NCBI RefSeq assembly: GCF_016587355.1
Contig: NZ_BNJF01000003.1
Location: forward strand, 682,001 to 746,000
DNA from: Ktedonospora formicarum
GTDB lineage: Bacteria; Chloroflexota; Ktedonobacteria; Ktedonobacterales; Ktedonobacteraceae
Direction: 5' to 3'
DNA: 64,000 nucleotides
The first letter of the stretch is position 1. Each line of letters begins with the position of its first letter. Below are positions 44,960-53,263 of this stretch, in pieces. The position numbers and the translations under genes were made by a program. Below the pieces are notes generated by a model that saw nothing but the letters and a program-made list of their open reading frames with translations, did no database searches and was not told the origin of the DNA.

Positions 44960-46276
44960 ATGCCATCCAGAGATAAGCAAGCCGTCGCGCCCCAGAACGC
45001 GCCTGAAGCAGAGCCCACACAGTCAGAGGCCGCGCCCTCCATCGCCTTCGCCGATATATGGCAGGCAAACCAGTTCCTCCACCCGCTCATTGAGCACACG
45101 CCCATGATCCGCTCACGCGAATTGAGTACGCTTCTAGAGAGTGAAGTGCATTTGAAACTTGAGCAGATGCAGCGGGGAGGCTCGTTCAAAGTTCGCGGCG
45201 CGACCTATAAGCTCTCGCGCCTACCGGAGGAGCAGCGCAAGGCAGGCGTCATTACAGCCTCAGCAGGCAATCACGCGCAAGGTGTGGCTATCGCCGCCAC
45301 CTCCTATGGCATTCCTTGCACGATTGTCGTACCTGAGAACGCCTCTCTGACCAAGGTGACGGCATCTCAGAACTATGGTGCGACTGTGATACAGGCAGGC
45401 GCTACCTATGATGACGCGGTACAGCGCTGTACCGAGTTGCAACAAGAGCTTGGCGCTACCTACATTCCAGCCTTCGATGATATCGATGTTGTGACTGGGC
45501 AGGGGACCCTTGGTCTTGAGATGCTTAACGAGGTTCCTAGCGCGGACACGATTGTGGTGCCGATTGGCGGTGGTGGGTTGATCGCTGGCATCGCTATCGC
45601 AGCGCGCGCCATGAAGCCCTCAATCAAGATTATCGGCGTGGAGGCGGAGGGCGCGGCAAGTATGCGCGCCTCGATTCGTGCTGGCAAGCTTACGACTCTC
45701 CCGGCCCTCGCGACTATCGCCGATGGTATCGCGATCAAGCAGCCCGGTAAGGTGACCTTCCCGCTCATTCAAAAGCTCGTTGATGATATAGTGCTGGTCA
45801 GCGATGAGCAGATCATCGAGGCGGCTCTCTTCCTGATGGAAAAGCATAAAGTTCTGGTTGAAGGAGCGGGCGCGGCTGGCGTCGCGGCTCTCATGAGTAA
45901 TAAGCTTCAGCTTGCTGGCAAACACATATTGACCCCATTGACAGGTGGCAATATCGATACAAATCTTCTGGGGCGCTTCGCCGAGCATGGCTTGATTGGC
46001 GCTAGCCGCTACTTCGGCCTCCATGCCAGCTTCCCTGACCGACCCGGAGAACTCGCTCGTATGCTCAATATTATCGCCGGGATGCGCGTCAACGTTATCG
46101 ATGTCCATTACCAGCATGTCTCAAGGCAACTGCCTTTTATGCAGCATGAGGCAATCATTACGCTGGAGACGCGCAATCGCTTACAGTGTGAGGAGCTACT
46201 ACGCACACTGAGCGCTGCTGGCTTCACGGTCGAGGAGGCCCAGGCCCTCACAGCTCCTGTTCCTCCTACGCTGTAG
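44960..46276 (+). CDS. ilvA: Threonine ammonia-lyase (threonine deaminase) with ACT domain
   Basis: A 438-residue PLP enzyme converting threonine to 2-oxobutyrate, the entry to isoleucine synthesis or threonine breakdown. The PLP lysine is K77 in GGSFKVRGATYKL; SAGNHAQGVA binds the substrate, and VPIGGGGLIAGIA binds the cofactor phosphate. The catalytic domain is followed by a single ACT domain from about residue 350 (HASFPDRPGELARMLNIIAG), a short type that differs from the two-ACT E. coli IlvA. An N-terminal tail of about 25 residues is extra. AAGGAG is 11 bp before ATG 44960. A repeat arm starts three bases after the stop. Confidence 0.9.
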   Translation: MPSRDKQAVAPQNAPEAEPTQSEAAPSIAFADIWQANQFLHPLIEHTPMIRSRELSTLLESEVHLKLEQMQRGGSFKVRGATYKLSRLPEEQRKAGVITASAGNHAQGVAIAATSYGIPCTIVVPENASLTKVTASQNYGATVIQAGATYDDAVQRCTELQQELGATYIPAFDDIDVVTGQGTLGLEMLNEVPSADTIVVPIGGGGLIAGIAIAARAMKPSIKIIGVEAEGAASMRASIRAGKLTTLPALATIADGIAIKQPGKVTFPLIQKLVDDIVLVSDEQIIEAALFLMEKHKVLVEGAGAAGVAALMSNKLQLAGKHILTPLTGGNIDTNLLGRFAEHGLIGASRYFGLHASFPDRPGELARMLNIIAGMRVNVIDVHYQHVSRQLPFMQHEAIITLETRNRLQCEELLRTLSAAGFTVEEAQALTAPVPPTL

Positions 46277-46278
46277 TT

Positions 46279-46374
46279 CCGCTGCCGAAGCGACGCGGCT
46301 CCATATGCCTAACTCCGATACAAATGAGCCGACGATATGTAGTCGCTACTAAAGCGTACGCGACTGTATATCGC
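46279..46374. repeat. Repeat element, copy 4, with a variant hairpin arm
   Basis: A consensus-like arm (46279-46307) is followed by a related but different unit at 46334-46374, in which AGTCGC pairs with GCGACT around TACTAAAGCGTAC. Compared with the standard arm, the GCCGC/GCGGC pair has become GTCGC/GCGAC: one base pair changed on both sides. Confidence 0.7.
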
Positions 46375-46387
46375 GGCTTTTGTATTG

Positions 46388-46870
46388 CTACAAAGCTTGA
46401 TAGTATCGGACTAGAGGCAAGCCAGTGTATCCGGCCTTCTCATATGATTTTCTGGCAGGCGCGTGTCCTGGATCTCCTCCTGTTCCGACAACAGCGATCT
46501 TCATCCCACGTTCTTTCATTTCATTCAGCACAAACTTATTCAGGGCCGTTCCAACGCCCTGGTTTTGGTAGTCGGGATGGACGGCAAGTAGCTCAACTTC
46601 ACCCGTTTTCGTCTCATTATCTATTGTATAAGCAATAAATCCTGTCACCTTGCTATCTATTTCGGAAACCCAGACGACGTTTTTCTCATCTTTACATATC
46701 ATCTCAACCACTTCTTGCTGTAGCTTTTTCCAATCAGGATAAACAGATACAAATATCCTGGCCCCTAATACCTGTCTGAATGAATCAAAGACCGGGGACC
46801 AGGCTAATAATGACAGTTGAACAATCTCTTCAAGATCATCACCAGCCATAGGCCGAATATGCAGGCTCAT
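46388..46870 (-). CDS. GNAT-family N-acetyltransferase
   Basis: A 160-residue acetyl-CoA-dependent acetyltransferase of the RimI-like type. Motif A is visible as VELLAVHPDYQNQGVGTALNKFV (Q/RxxGxG/A acetyl-CoA loop) and motif B as ARKSYEKAGYTGLPLVRYY. The N-terminus MSLHIRPMAGDDLEEIVQL is typical. The substrate is unknown. It is convergent with threonine deaminase, with a repeat element between them, and divergent from a TetR gene. Confidence 0.9.
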   Translation of the reverse strand: MSLHIRPMAGDDLEEIVQLSLLAWSPVFDSFRQVLGARIFVSVYPDWKKLQQEVVEMICKDEKNVVWVSEIDSKVTGFIAYTIDNETKTGEVELLAVHPDYQNQGVGTALNKFVLNEMKERGMKIAVVGTGGDPGHAPARKSYEKAGYTGLPLVRYYQAL

Positions 46871-46991
46871 GCTTCTCTCGTTTCTAGCTTCTTCTACTAT
46901 GTGGTATTCCTAAAACATATTCAAGTCTATCATTTATAGACAAGGTTTTTGAGCACTTTATCATGACAAGACCGAAAGCATCAACCGCTGT

Positions 46992-47021
46992 TTGCGATTG
47001 ATGTGTTGAATATGCTATACT
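46992..47021 (+). promoter_or_regulatory. Promoter of the TetR gene at 47065
   Basis: TTGCGA (46992-46997), 18-bp spacer, TATACT (47016-47021). The operator candidate at 47028-47058 covers the expected start, so the gene is probably autorepressed. Confidence 0.55.
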
Positions 47022-47027
47022 AATTCC

Positions 47028-47058
47028 AAACATCGTTCGGTAATCAAACACTGTTAGG
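47028..47058 (+). promoter_or_regulatory. TetR-type double operator, site 1
   Basis: The site contains two AACNNNGTT palindromic units (AACATCGTT and AACACTGTT), 18 bp centre to centre, joined by CGGT. It matches site 2 (47753-47782) at 22 of 30 aligned positions, in the same orientation, and lies between the promoter and the TetR start. Confidence 0.6.
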
Positions 47059-47064
47059 ATACAC

Positions 47065-47673
47065 ATGACAGAACAACAATCATCGCGAGGACGCAGGCAT
47101 GCCAGGACACGACAGGTCATTCTGGATGCCGCGCAGGAATTGATCGCGGAACTTGGCCCTGAGAAGTTCTCGCTACGGACCCTTGCTGAGCGTATCGAGT
47201 ATAGCCCCGCCAGTCTGTATGAGTACTTCAGTGGCAAAGAGGAGATCCTGAATGCATGCTGCGGAGAAGGATTAGCCCTTCTGAAGACATACCTTCTGCG
47301 CGTACCTACTGGTCTCACAGCGACCGAGCGTACCGCGCTTACCGGTGCCGCGTACTTGCAGTTCGCGCGCGAGCATCGCGAGCTATACCTGCTAATGTTT
47401 GGCAAGACTGGGAGTGATCCTCAGTCCTTGAAGGGAGCCGATTCGGACGCGGCCTATCAGCAACTCAAGAGCGTGATTACGGTGGGTATCGACTCAGGCG
47501 AGTTCCAGACACGTGCTGGTTTTGGCCTTGATGAGATGGCGTACCTGTGCTGGACTGTGGTGCATGGCATGGCAATGCTGCGCCTGACATACCTTCAGGA
47601 GGCAGGTGACACTATCGATGCATTAAATCAAAGAGTGCTAGGCGAAATGGTAACATCTCTTCGCCCGCGCTAG
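47065..47673 (+). CDS. TetR-family regulator
   Basis: A 202-residue repressor. The DNA-binding part is RQVILDAAQELIAELGPEKFSLRTLAERIEYSPASLYEYFSGKEE in family terms, with SPASLYEYF as the recognition helix; residues 75-202 form the helical ligand domain, of the TetR_C_33/WHG kind by its FAREHRELYLLMFG segment. Nearly identical double operators lie before this gene and before the following DUF4188 gene, so it probably represses both. ATG 47065 has GTTAGGA 6 bp upstream. Confidence 0.9.
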   Translation: MTEQQSSRGRRHARTRQVILDAAQELIAELGPEKFSLRTLAERIEYSPASLYEYFSGKEEILNACCGEGLALLKTYLLRVPTGLTATERTALTGAAYLQFAREHRELYLLMFGKTGSDPQSLKGADSDAAYQQLKSVITVGIDSGEFQTRAGFGLDEMAYLCWTVVHGMAMLRLTYLQEAGDTIDALNQRVLGEMVTSLRPR

Positions 47674-47752
47674 CAGCCAGTGTATATGGTCAGCAACTAC
47701 CCTGCTTAGACATGTCATCGGGTTGAGCTGACCCCCTTTTTTAGCGCCCTCT

Positions 47753-47782
47753 GAACGATGTTCGGTTTCTAAACGCTGTTCG
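47753..47782 (+). promoter_or_regulatory. TetR-type double operator, site 2
   Basis: AACGATGTT and AACGCTGTT, 18 bp apart and joined by CGGT, as at site 1. It lies 43 bp upstream of the DUF4188 start. Confidence 0.6.
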
Positions 47783-47824
47783 ATAAGTAGTTTTCGCACT
47801 TTATTAGTCCAAAGGAGGGATCTT

Positions 47825-48313
47825 ATGGCAGAGATTATCAAGGAGCGCATGACAGCCGAGATGGAAGGTGAATTTGTCGTCTTCATGATTGGGATGCGGG
47901 TCAATCAGCCCTGGAAGTTCTGGAAGTGGCTGCCAGTGTCACGGGCCATGCCGAAAATGCTGCGTGAACTGAGTAAGCATCCTGAGCTTGGCTTGCTCCA
48001 CTATCACACCTACTTTACCTTTCCCTATGTGACCGTCATTCAGTACTGGCGCTCCTTCGACGCCCTTGTGAGTTATGCAGGAAACAAGGATGCTGGGCAC
48101 TTTCCAGCCTGGGTTGACTTTAATCGCAAAGTGGGTAGCAATGGTTCGGTTGGCATCTGGCATGAAACCTACCGTGTAGAACCTGGAGCGTTTGAGTCGG
48201 TGTACAACAATATGCCAGCCTTTGGCCTTGCCGCCGCAGGAAAAGCGGTTCCGGCGGTCGGTCGTAGATCAACCGCCGCCGGACGTATGAAGTCACACTC
48301 GGATCAGGAGTAG
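47825..48313 (+). CDS. DUF4188 protein (heme/monooxygenase-like fold)
   Basis: A 162-residue protein of the DUF4188 family. It is recognised from FVVFMIGMRVNQPWKFWKWLPV, LGLLHYHTYFTFPYVTVIQYWRSFDAL and the HFPAWVDFNRKVG-GSVGIWHETY segment, a ferredoxin-like dimeric alpha-beta barrel related to antibiotic monooxygenases and aldoxime dehydratases. AAAGGAGG is about 8 bp before ATG. Its activity is unknown. Control by the TetR protein encoded upstream is strongly suggested by matching operators, which hints at an inducible response to a small molecule. The last 25 residues are a poorly conserved Ala/Gly/Ser tail. Confidence 0.87.
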   Translation: MAEIIKERMTAEMEGEFVVFMIGMRVNQPWKFWKWLPVSRAMPKMLRELSKHPELGLLHYHTYFTFPYVTVIQYWRSFDALVSYAGNKDAGHFPAWVDFNRKVGSNGSVGIWHETYRVEPGAFESVYNNMPAFGLAAAGKAVPAVGRRSTAAGRMKSHSDQE

Positions 48314-48321
48314 CCTGATCG

Positions 48322-49122
48322 CTATTGGAAGAAGGCATTGGGGGCGCTGCTGGTTGCCGTCCCCTGAGCATTGCGGATAAGCGAACGCGAAACCAGATTG
48401 AGGGCCTGCTTGATGGAGTCCGCGTCAGACTTGGCCTCAAGCGCATTGGGAAAGCCAAGTTCGTCAGCGATCTTGCGCGCCAGGTTATGCCCAAACCCAA
48501 CCAGGACAAAGGTATACATTTCCTGCGCGAGCAGGTCAGTGACGATCTGGCGCACCTGCTGCGCCTGAGTCTGGGAGACGTTATCATAACCATCGGTATA
48601 GACGACGCAGGTAATGCGCGTGCGCACGCCCTGATTACGCAACTCCTGCCCATAGGCAACCGCGCCAACGATAGCATGCATCACGGCATCATAGAGCGCG
48701 GTTGCGTCGTCAGGCTCGTAGTTGCTCATGTCGAGCGGAGGCGCGAACTCGACAGGTGTGTAGCCGTGCAGCAGGTAAGGCGCGGTATTAAAGGTCCAGG
48801 TTGAGAGCAACATCTGGTCGGCCTGACGACTACCTTTCAATGTGTCCAGAAGCGCGTTGTAGGCTTTGATGACGTCCTTACGCGCATGCAGCATACTACC
48901 AGTCATATCAAGCAGGGAGAATATGAGTTGCGCACGGTCCCCGCCGAGCACATCGCTGGAAACGCCTTGCGCGCCCGCAATAGTCACGGGTGTAAGATTC
49001 TGGACCAGGACCTCGCGCGTCTGCTGGCTAATGCCGCGCCGATTAGGCGTCGCCTGAGCATCCTGAAACAAATCCTGTATGTCACTGGCTGAGAACTGCG
49101 AATTCTGCTGATTGTCCGTCAT
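48322..49122 (-). CDS. von Willebrand factor A domain protein (TerY/YegL-like)
   Basis: A 266-residue soluble vWA protein. The metal-ion-dependent adhesion site is FSLLDMTGSMLHARKDVI (DxTxS in place of DxSxS), with the later Thr in DDATALYDAVMHAI and Asp in VVYTDGYDNVS completing the five-ligand set. An N-terminal disordered segment of about 45 residues and a short C-terminal tail flank the domain. It is the last gene of a minus-strand run that also holds a PP2C phosphatase and a kinase, the composition of the TerY-P triad (YegL-YegI-YegK in E. coli). An inverted-repeat element separates it from the preceding gene. Confidence 0.87.
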   Translation of the reverse strand: MTDNQQNSQFSASDIQDLFQDAQATPNRRGISQQTREVLVQNLTPVTIAGAQGVSSDVLGGDRAQLIFSLLDMTGSMLHARKDVIKAYNALLDTLKGSRQADQMLLSTWTFNTAPYLLHGYTPVEFAPPLDMSNYEPDDATALYDAVMHAIVGAVAYGQELRNQGVRTRITCVVYTDGYDNVSQTQAQQVRQIVTDLLAQEMYTFVLVGFGHNLARKIADELGFPNALEAKSDADSIKQALNLVSRSLIRNAQGTATSSAPNAFFQ

Positions 49123-49178
49123 AATTGCTTCTTCCTCTCATTAAATCGACCGCAATGTGATACATTGCCGAAGGTACC

Positions 49179-49306
49179 GCCGCTGCTAAAGCGACGCGGC
49201 TACATATGGGCCTTGTCGCGCAGTGAATCATACCCGATGAGGTCCCAAACCAGCCCCAACGCGCCCAACCTTCCCACATATGTAGCCGCGTCGCTTTAGC
49301 AGCGGC
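49179..49306. repeat. Inverted-repeat element, copy 5
   Basis: Two nearly perfect 30-bp arms (49179-49208 and 49277-49306) enclose 68 bp. The element sits inside the vWA/kinase/phosphatase run, between vWA and the isochorismatase-like gene, eight bases from the stop of the latter. Confidence 0.85.
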
Positions 49307-49313
49307 CTTCAGC

Positions 49314-50255
49314 TTAAATCATGTCGGCGCTGAGGACCATACGTACGCCCTGGGACTCCATGCTCGTGAGTTCGGCCTCGGCAATGGCATCAAAGTCGAT
49401 GGCGGGATGCTGGACCGAGCTTGTGCAATCACGTAGGAAATGGAGTTTCCGCATCATCTCTGGCTGCTGATTAAAGCGTGTAACCAGTTGGCGCTCAGTC
49501 TCCAACACACAATGCGACTTGGCCTCACCCGCGACATACACCCGCTCGTGCTTCATAATCGCATCGAGAAGAGAGACGTTCAGGCCGCTCTCAGCGTCCT
49601 GTGGATCGTTGACTTCCGCACCGAAGATGCCATAATATTCGGTACGTATGGTGCGCCCCTTAACAATGAAAGTTGGCTGGGTCTTTCGCGCCGCGCTATG
49701 CCACGCGATAGCCTCACTGATCGGCGTAGAGAGCATATGCCCTAGCGTGCCCTCCATCGTGTGATAGGGCCAGATCATCAGGTCTTTCTTAGCCTGCTGC
49801 TTGAGTAGGTGCACATAGCGCATGGACCAGTTAGGCTGGATGAGTGGTACCCACTTCATAGCACTGATATCCTCGGCGCTGATAATCGTTCCGGGCTGGG
49901 GATGCTCGCCGGTACGTGGGTCCTGCCACCAGGAGCTAAAGAAAATCTGGAAGGGCAGGTGCGTATCCAGCGAGGCATAGACCGAGGTAATGCGGTGTGC
50001 GTTGGCATAGAACCACGCCAGGAAACGCGCCATGTCTTCCTGAGAACCGGGCACATAGAGCGAACCCTGCGGATCAACGAAGTCAAACTGATAATCGACC
50101 AGTATTACAGCGATCTTCTCGCTATCCTGGTGCGCTGGCGTCAACCCTGCCCGTTGTCCAGCCTCGGCAAAGGCTTGTGTACGCGCGGGATACGCTCCAC
50201 GATAGACATCCTGAGCGTTATAAAGTGATGGCTGCTGGGTTGTTAAATGCGACAT
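49314..50255 (-). CDS. Isochorismatase/nicotinamidase-like cysteine hydrolase
   Basis: A 313-residue member of the isochorismatase superfamily. The catalytic aspartate is in AVILVDYQFDFVDPQGSLYVPG, where nicotinamidases also begin; a second segment, SVYASLDTHLPFQIFF, contains the Asp-His pair seen at the nicotinamidase metal site, and the nucleophile region is VYVAGEAKSHCVLETERQL with the Cys. It is longer than a standard nicotinamidase (about 210), with an added N-terminal 45 residues and an insert. GAGGAGG is 8 bp before ATG 50255. It lies 29 bp after the kinase gene, so an NAD- or nicotinamide-linked role in that system is conceivable. Confidence 0.8.
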   Translation of the reverse strand: MSHLTTQQPSLYNAQDVYRGAYPARTQAFAEAGQRAGLTPAHQDSEKIAVILVDYQFDFVDPQGSLYVPGSQEDMARFLAWFYANAHRITSVYASLDTHLPFQIFFSSWWQDPRTGEHPQPGTIISAEDISAMKWVPLIQPNWSMRYVHLLKQQAKKDLMIWPYHTMEGTLGHMLSTPISEAIAWHSAARKTQPTFIVKGRTIRTEYYGIFGAEVNDPQDAESGLNVSLLDAIMKHERVYVAGEAKSHCVLETERQLVTRFNQQPEMMRKLHFLRDCTSSVQHPAIDFDAIAEAELTSMESQGVRMVLSADMI

Positions 50256-50284
50256 GTAATTTTCCTCCTCTTTGTGTAGGGCTC

Positions 50285-52164
50285 TTACATAGTGAGTGCG
50301 AGGGCACGGTGATCGTCGATGACGAGCAGACCCGCTTGATAGCTGGCGAGCGTAGCCCCCGCGCGTACAAACTCCTGAGTGTTCGAGAGGGTCTTGAATA
50401 TCTGCTGGGCGACGCGCTCCTGTACAATTCCCTGGTCGCTGGCATGCAAGAGCGTTCCAGCGGCATAGGTCGCTCCGTGCAGAGCAGGCGCGGGATGCTC
50501 CGCGCGCTTCACTCTGGGTAGGGAGTGCAGAACGCGACCCGCGAAGTCAATAATTTCAGTTCGTAGGTATTCGACGCCTCGCTCTTGCGTTAGGCGGCGC
50601 AGTAGAATATCTTGCGGTGAGAAGTAGGCTGCGAGATCGAGCAGGGCCTCTCCCGTCTCAAGGGGCGCGAGTTCAAGCTCAAACGTGTTCGCGCCATGTT
50701 GCAGCCAGAAGAGTTGCTGACTGAAGACCTGGAAGTAGCCGAGCACAGTATGCATATCCCCAGGCGGGAGGCGCTAAACCACGTCTGCTCATCCATGACC
50801 ACGCGCAGAGAACGGCTACTTATTCCACTCTCCTCCACCTGACTCGCGACCAGGGCGTGATTGAGAATGGCATAGAGATGTGTGGGTGATCCTTGAAAGA
50901 TCGCTTGCTTGCTGCCACTAAAGAGCGATGTTGCCGACTGATACAGAGGGCGCGGACTATCACCACTGATGTCAAGGCAGAGCAAACGGGTCGAGTAGGC
51001 TGGGTTGACGATAAGTGTATCCCCAACCAGGGCGTACTGCGCGCCAGGGATGGCCTTGAAGAGTATAAAGCGCTCAAGCGGGGCCAGTGGGCGTTTGCGA
51101 TAGAGCACAGCATTCCCCTGCTCATAGGCCACGACTGTCAGCGTCCCTCCTGCCAGAGCATGAAAGACGATGCTCCCCTCCGTTCGCATAAGTTCCTCAC
51201 ACTTGACTCCGCCGACTTCCATACTCGCAACGCGTGTGATGCTTTGAGTACGCACCTGACAGTGCGGGCAGGTCTGGCGCTCGCCAGGAAAGTCCTGCTT
51301 GCAGGCATGGCAGGTAATCAGGCTAGCGCGATACTCTTCCAGTTCCGTCAAGGGAAAGGTACCGCGCCACCCCTGGCGGAAGTAGCGCTCGAAGACACTC
51401 AGTAGTGCTTCGTTGACGAGTTCGGGTGTATAGGCGAATTTGGGATAAGTGACTTCGGACTGAAGGACGAAAACGCCCTGGGTCGCGCGCTGCGTCAATA
51501 ATGGCAACTGCGGATACGTTCCCCCATAGGGATGAACCAGGAGCAGGCTACGAAAGAGCAGCACAGCGAAGGCGTACCAGTCATGCTCAGGAGCAAAGGC
51601 CGGATGCAGGCTTAAATCCACCCCATATAGCTCAGGCGCGAGATAATCCTCGCACGCGACTGGGCAGGGAAAGGTATCGAACTGCCAGGCATCGACATCG
51701 ATCCAGAGCGCCTCTCGCTCACGAAAAAGCAAGTTCTGGTCGTTCAGGTCACCCACTACCAGACCAGCGCTATGAATAGCAAGCAGCGCTTGTCCGGCAC
51801 TGAGAAAGATGTCGCATACCTGACGCGTCGAGATGGCGCGAGCCGCGCGCTGGCGCTTGTTCGCCAGTAGCGCAACCTCAGCGACAGGTGCGCCAAAGTA
51901 GGGCATCGCCAGCCCAATGACGTTATCTGCGTTCACATCCCTGACAATCTGTCCTGGCACTGCAATGATCTCACCAGGCAGGGACCACGCGCGCGTGGTC
52001 AGAGAGAGCAATTTGCGCTCATGCTCCGGGGTTGGCGTATGATAGAGCTTGACCGCCAGAGATTGCCCCTTCTGTTCCAGGCGAAAGACCATCCCCTCGC
52101 CGCCAGAACCTATCACGTCCTTCTGCTGAAGCGTCACGATTTTGCCATCCAGGCGTACCTTCAT
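50285..52164 (-). CDS. TerY-P/YegI-type protein kinase with zinc ribbon and propeller-like tail, frame broken at a C4 run
   Basis: Read through, it has 626 residues. The kinase domain (1-300) has the glycine loop GSGGEGMVFRLEQKG, the lysine in LAVKLYH, and VVGDLNDQNLLF plus LWIDVDAWQF in place of canonical HRD and DFG, as in YegI-like kinases. A zinc ribbon follows (CHACKQDF...CPHCQ), then about 280 residues of beta-rich repeats. The frame breaks at plus-strand 50758-50761; five C restore RLGDMHTVLGYF and the final 150 residues. Its ATG overlaps the stop of the PP2C gene (ATGA), so kinase and phosphatase are translationally coupled. Confidence 0.87.
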
Positions 52165-52895
52165 GCTCGCACCTCCTCCCGCTCACGTACTACCGTAATC
52201 AGTGAGGCATCGTCGCGAAAGTGCTGAGCGTCCGACCAGCGATTCATCAGGCGTTGCATGGCGACTGGCGTGCGACCTCGCCAGACCTCAGCGCGCAACT
52301 CAGGCTCATCGAGCCATGCATCACTTCCAATCATCAAACGCTCAAGCTCGGCAGTCGGCAATGAGTACAGGGTGAATCCAGGTAAGTCACCCACCTGTCC
52401 ATCTGGCTTGACAAGCATATATGTGAGGTAAGCCGGAGCCTCCTCGCGAATGCAATGACTCACATCATTGACCTGGATCAGCCCATCACCAGCGAGAAAG
52501 GTCAGCGTCTCCTGTGGCGTGATGACAAAACCAACCAGGGTGAAGAGCAGATGATTATGGATGAATATGTCCCGTTCGCCCTCATCACTGAAGTCATAAC
52601 CATCAAGCAGGAGATAGAGAAAACGCTTGACCTGGACCAAGAGCAGGTTAGGCAAGTCCTCCAGCGGAACATTGTTGCGCAGGCTATTCCGGATACTCTG
52701 GCAGACGAAAGGGGCGACAAGGCGTGCTCCAACCTCAGAGTAGAGGCCCTCTCCACAACCATCCGCGACCACGCCCACGACATAGGGCGCACCCTCAACC
52801 TCAAATTCCAGGTAGTGGAGCGCGTCCTGGCAGTTGCGCCCATCCAACAAATGATCGCGCCCGGTGATACTACCCGCACATATGCGAAAGCTCAT
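52161..52895 (-). CDS. PP2C-family protein phosphatase (YegK-like)
   Basis: A 244-residue PP2C phosphatase that would reverse the action of the coupled kinase. Metal-binding aspartates are in GRNCQDALHY (first) and VGVVADGCGEG (second), with DDASLITVV at the C-terminus as the last ligand motif. It is shorter than housekeeping PP2C proteins, as usual for the TerY-P type. GGGGGAGA is about 5 bp before ATG 52895. It heads the minus-strand run, and two identical-type palindromes (TAGTGT-N7-ACACTA) lie just upstream. Confidence 0.9.
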   Translation of the reverse strand: MSFRICAGSITGRDHLLDGRNCQDALHYLEFEVEGAPYVVGVVADGCGEGLYSEVGARLVAPFVCQSIRNSLRNNVPLEDLPNLLLVQVKRFLYLLLDGYDFSDEGERDIFIHNHLLFTLVGFVITPQETLTFLAGDGLIQVNDVSHCIREEAPAYLTYMLVKPDGQVGDLPGFTLYSLPTAELERLMIGSDAWLDEPELRAEVWRGRTPVAMQRLMNRWSDAQHFRDDASLITVVREREEVRA

Positions 52896-52927
52896 GCAGT
52901 CTCCCCCTTTCTCTTATACGCCTTTAA

Positions 52928-52946
52928 TAGTGTCAAACTTACACTA
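52928..52946. promoter_or_regulatory. Operator candidate TAGTGT-N7-ACACTA, site 1
   Basis: A 6-7-6 inverted repeat 33 bp upstream of the PP2C start. The same palindrome with the same spacing occurs again at 53021-53039. Confidence 0.6.
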
Positions 52947-53017
52947 AGTCAGAGCTAAAAAAAAGCAAGCATTTGCCAACGTCACAGCGAGGCAAAGCCA
53001 GTTGCTCACAATCTCGA

Positions 53018-53042
53018 AGATAGTGTACAAATAACACTATCT
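53018..53042. promoter_or_regulatory. Operator candidate AGATAGTGT-N7-ACACTATCT, site 2
   Basis: An extended 9-7-9 version of site 1, with centres 93 bp apart. Both sites lie upstream of the PP2C/kinase operon; the divergent gene on the other side starts at 53264. Confidence 0.65.
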
Positions 53043-53263
53043 AGTAAAGAGTATACCAGCGGAATCCAAGAAACGCAAGGCTTTCAGGAGCAGATTTTTG
53101 AATCTGGCGAATTTCCATAAAAATGCGAGTCCATAAAAATCATGCTTAATCAGGCCGTATTTGTCCGCATATGTGAGTATACTCAAGACAGCATTTCGGC
53201 TGTGGCACCTTGAACAACAGGAACTATCTTATAATCAGCCTTAAACAAGCAAAGGAGGATAGC

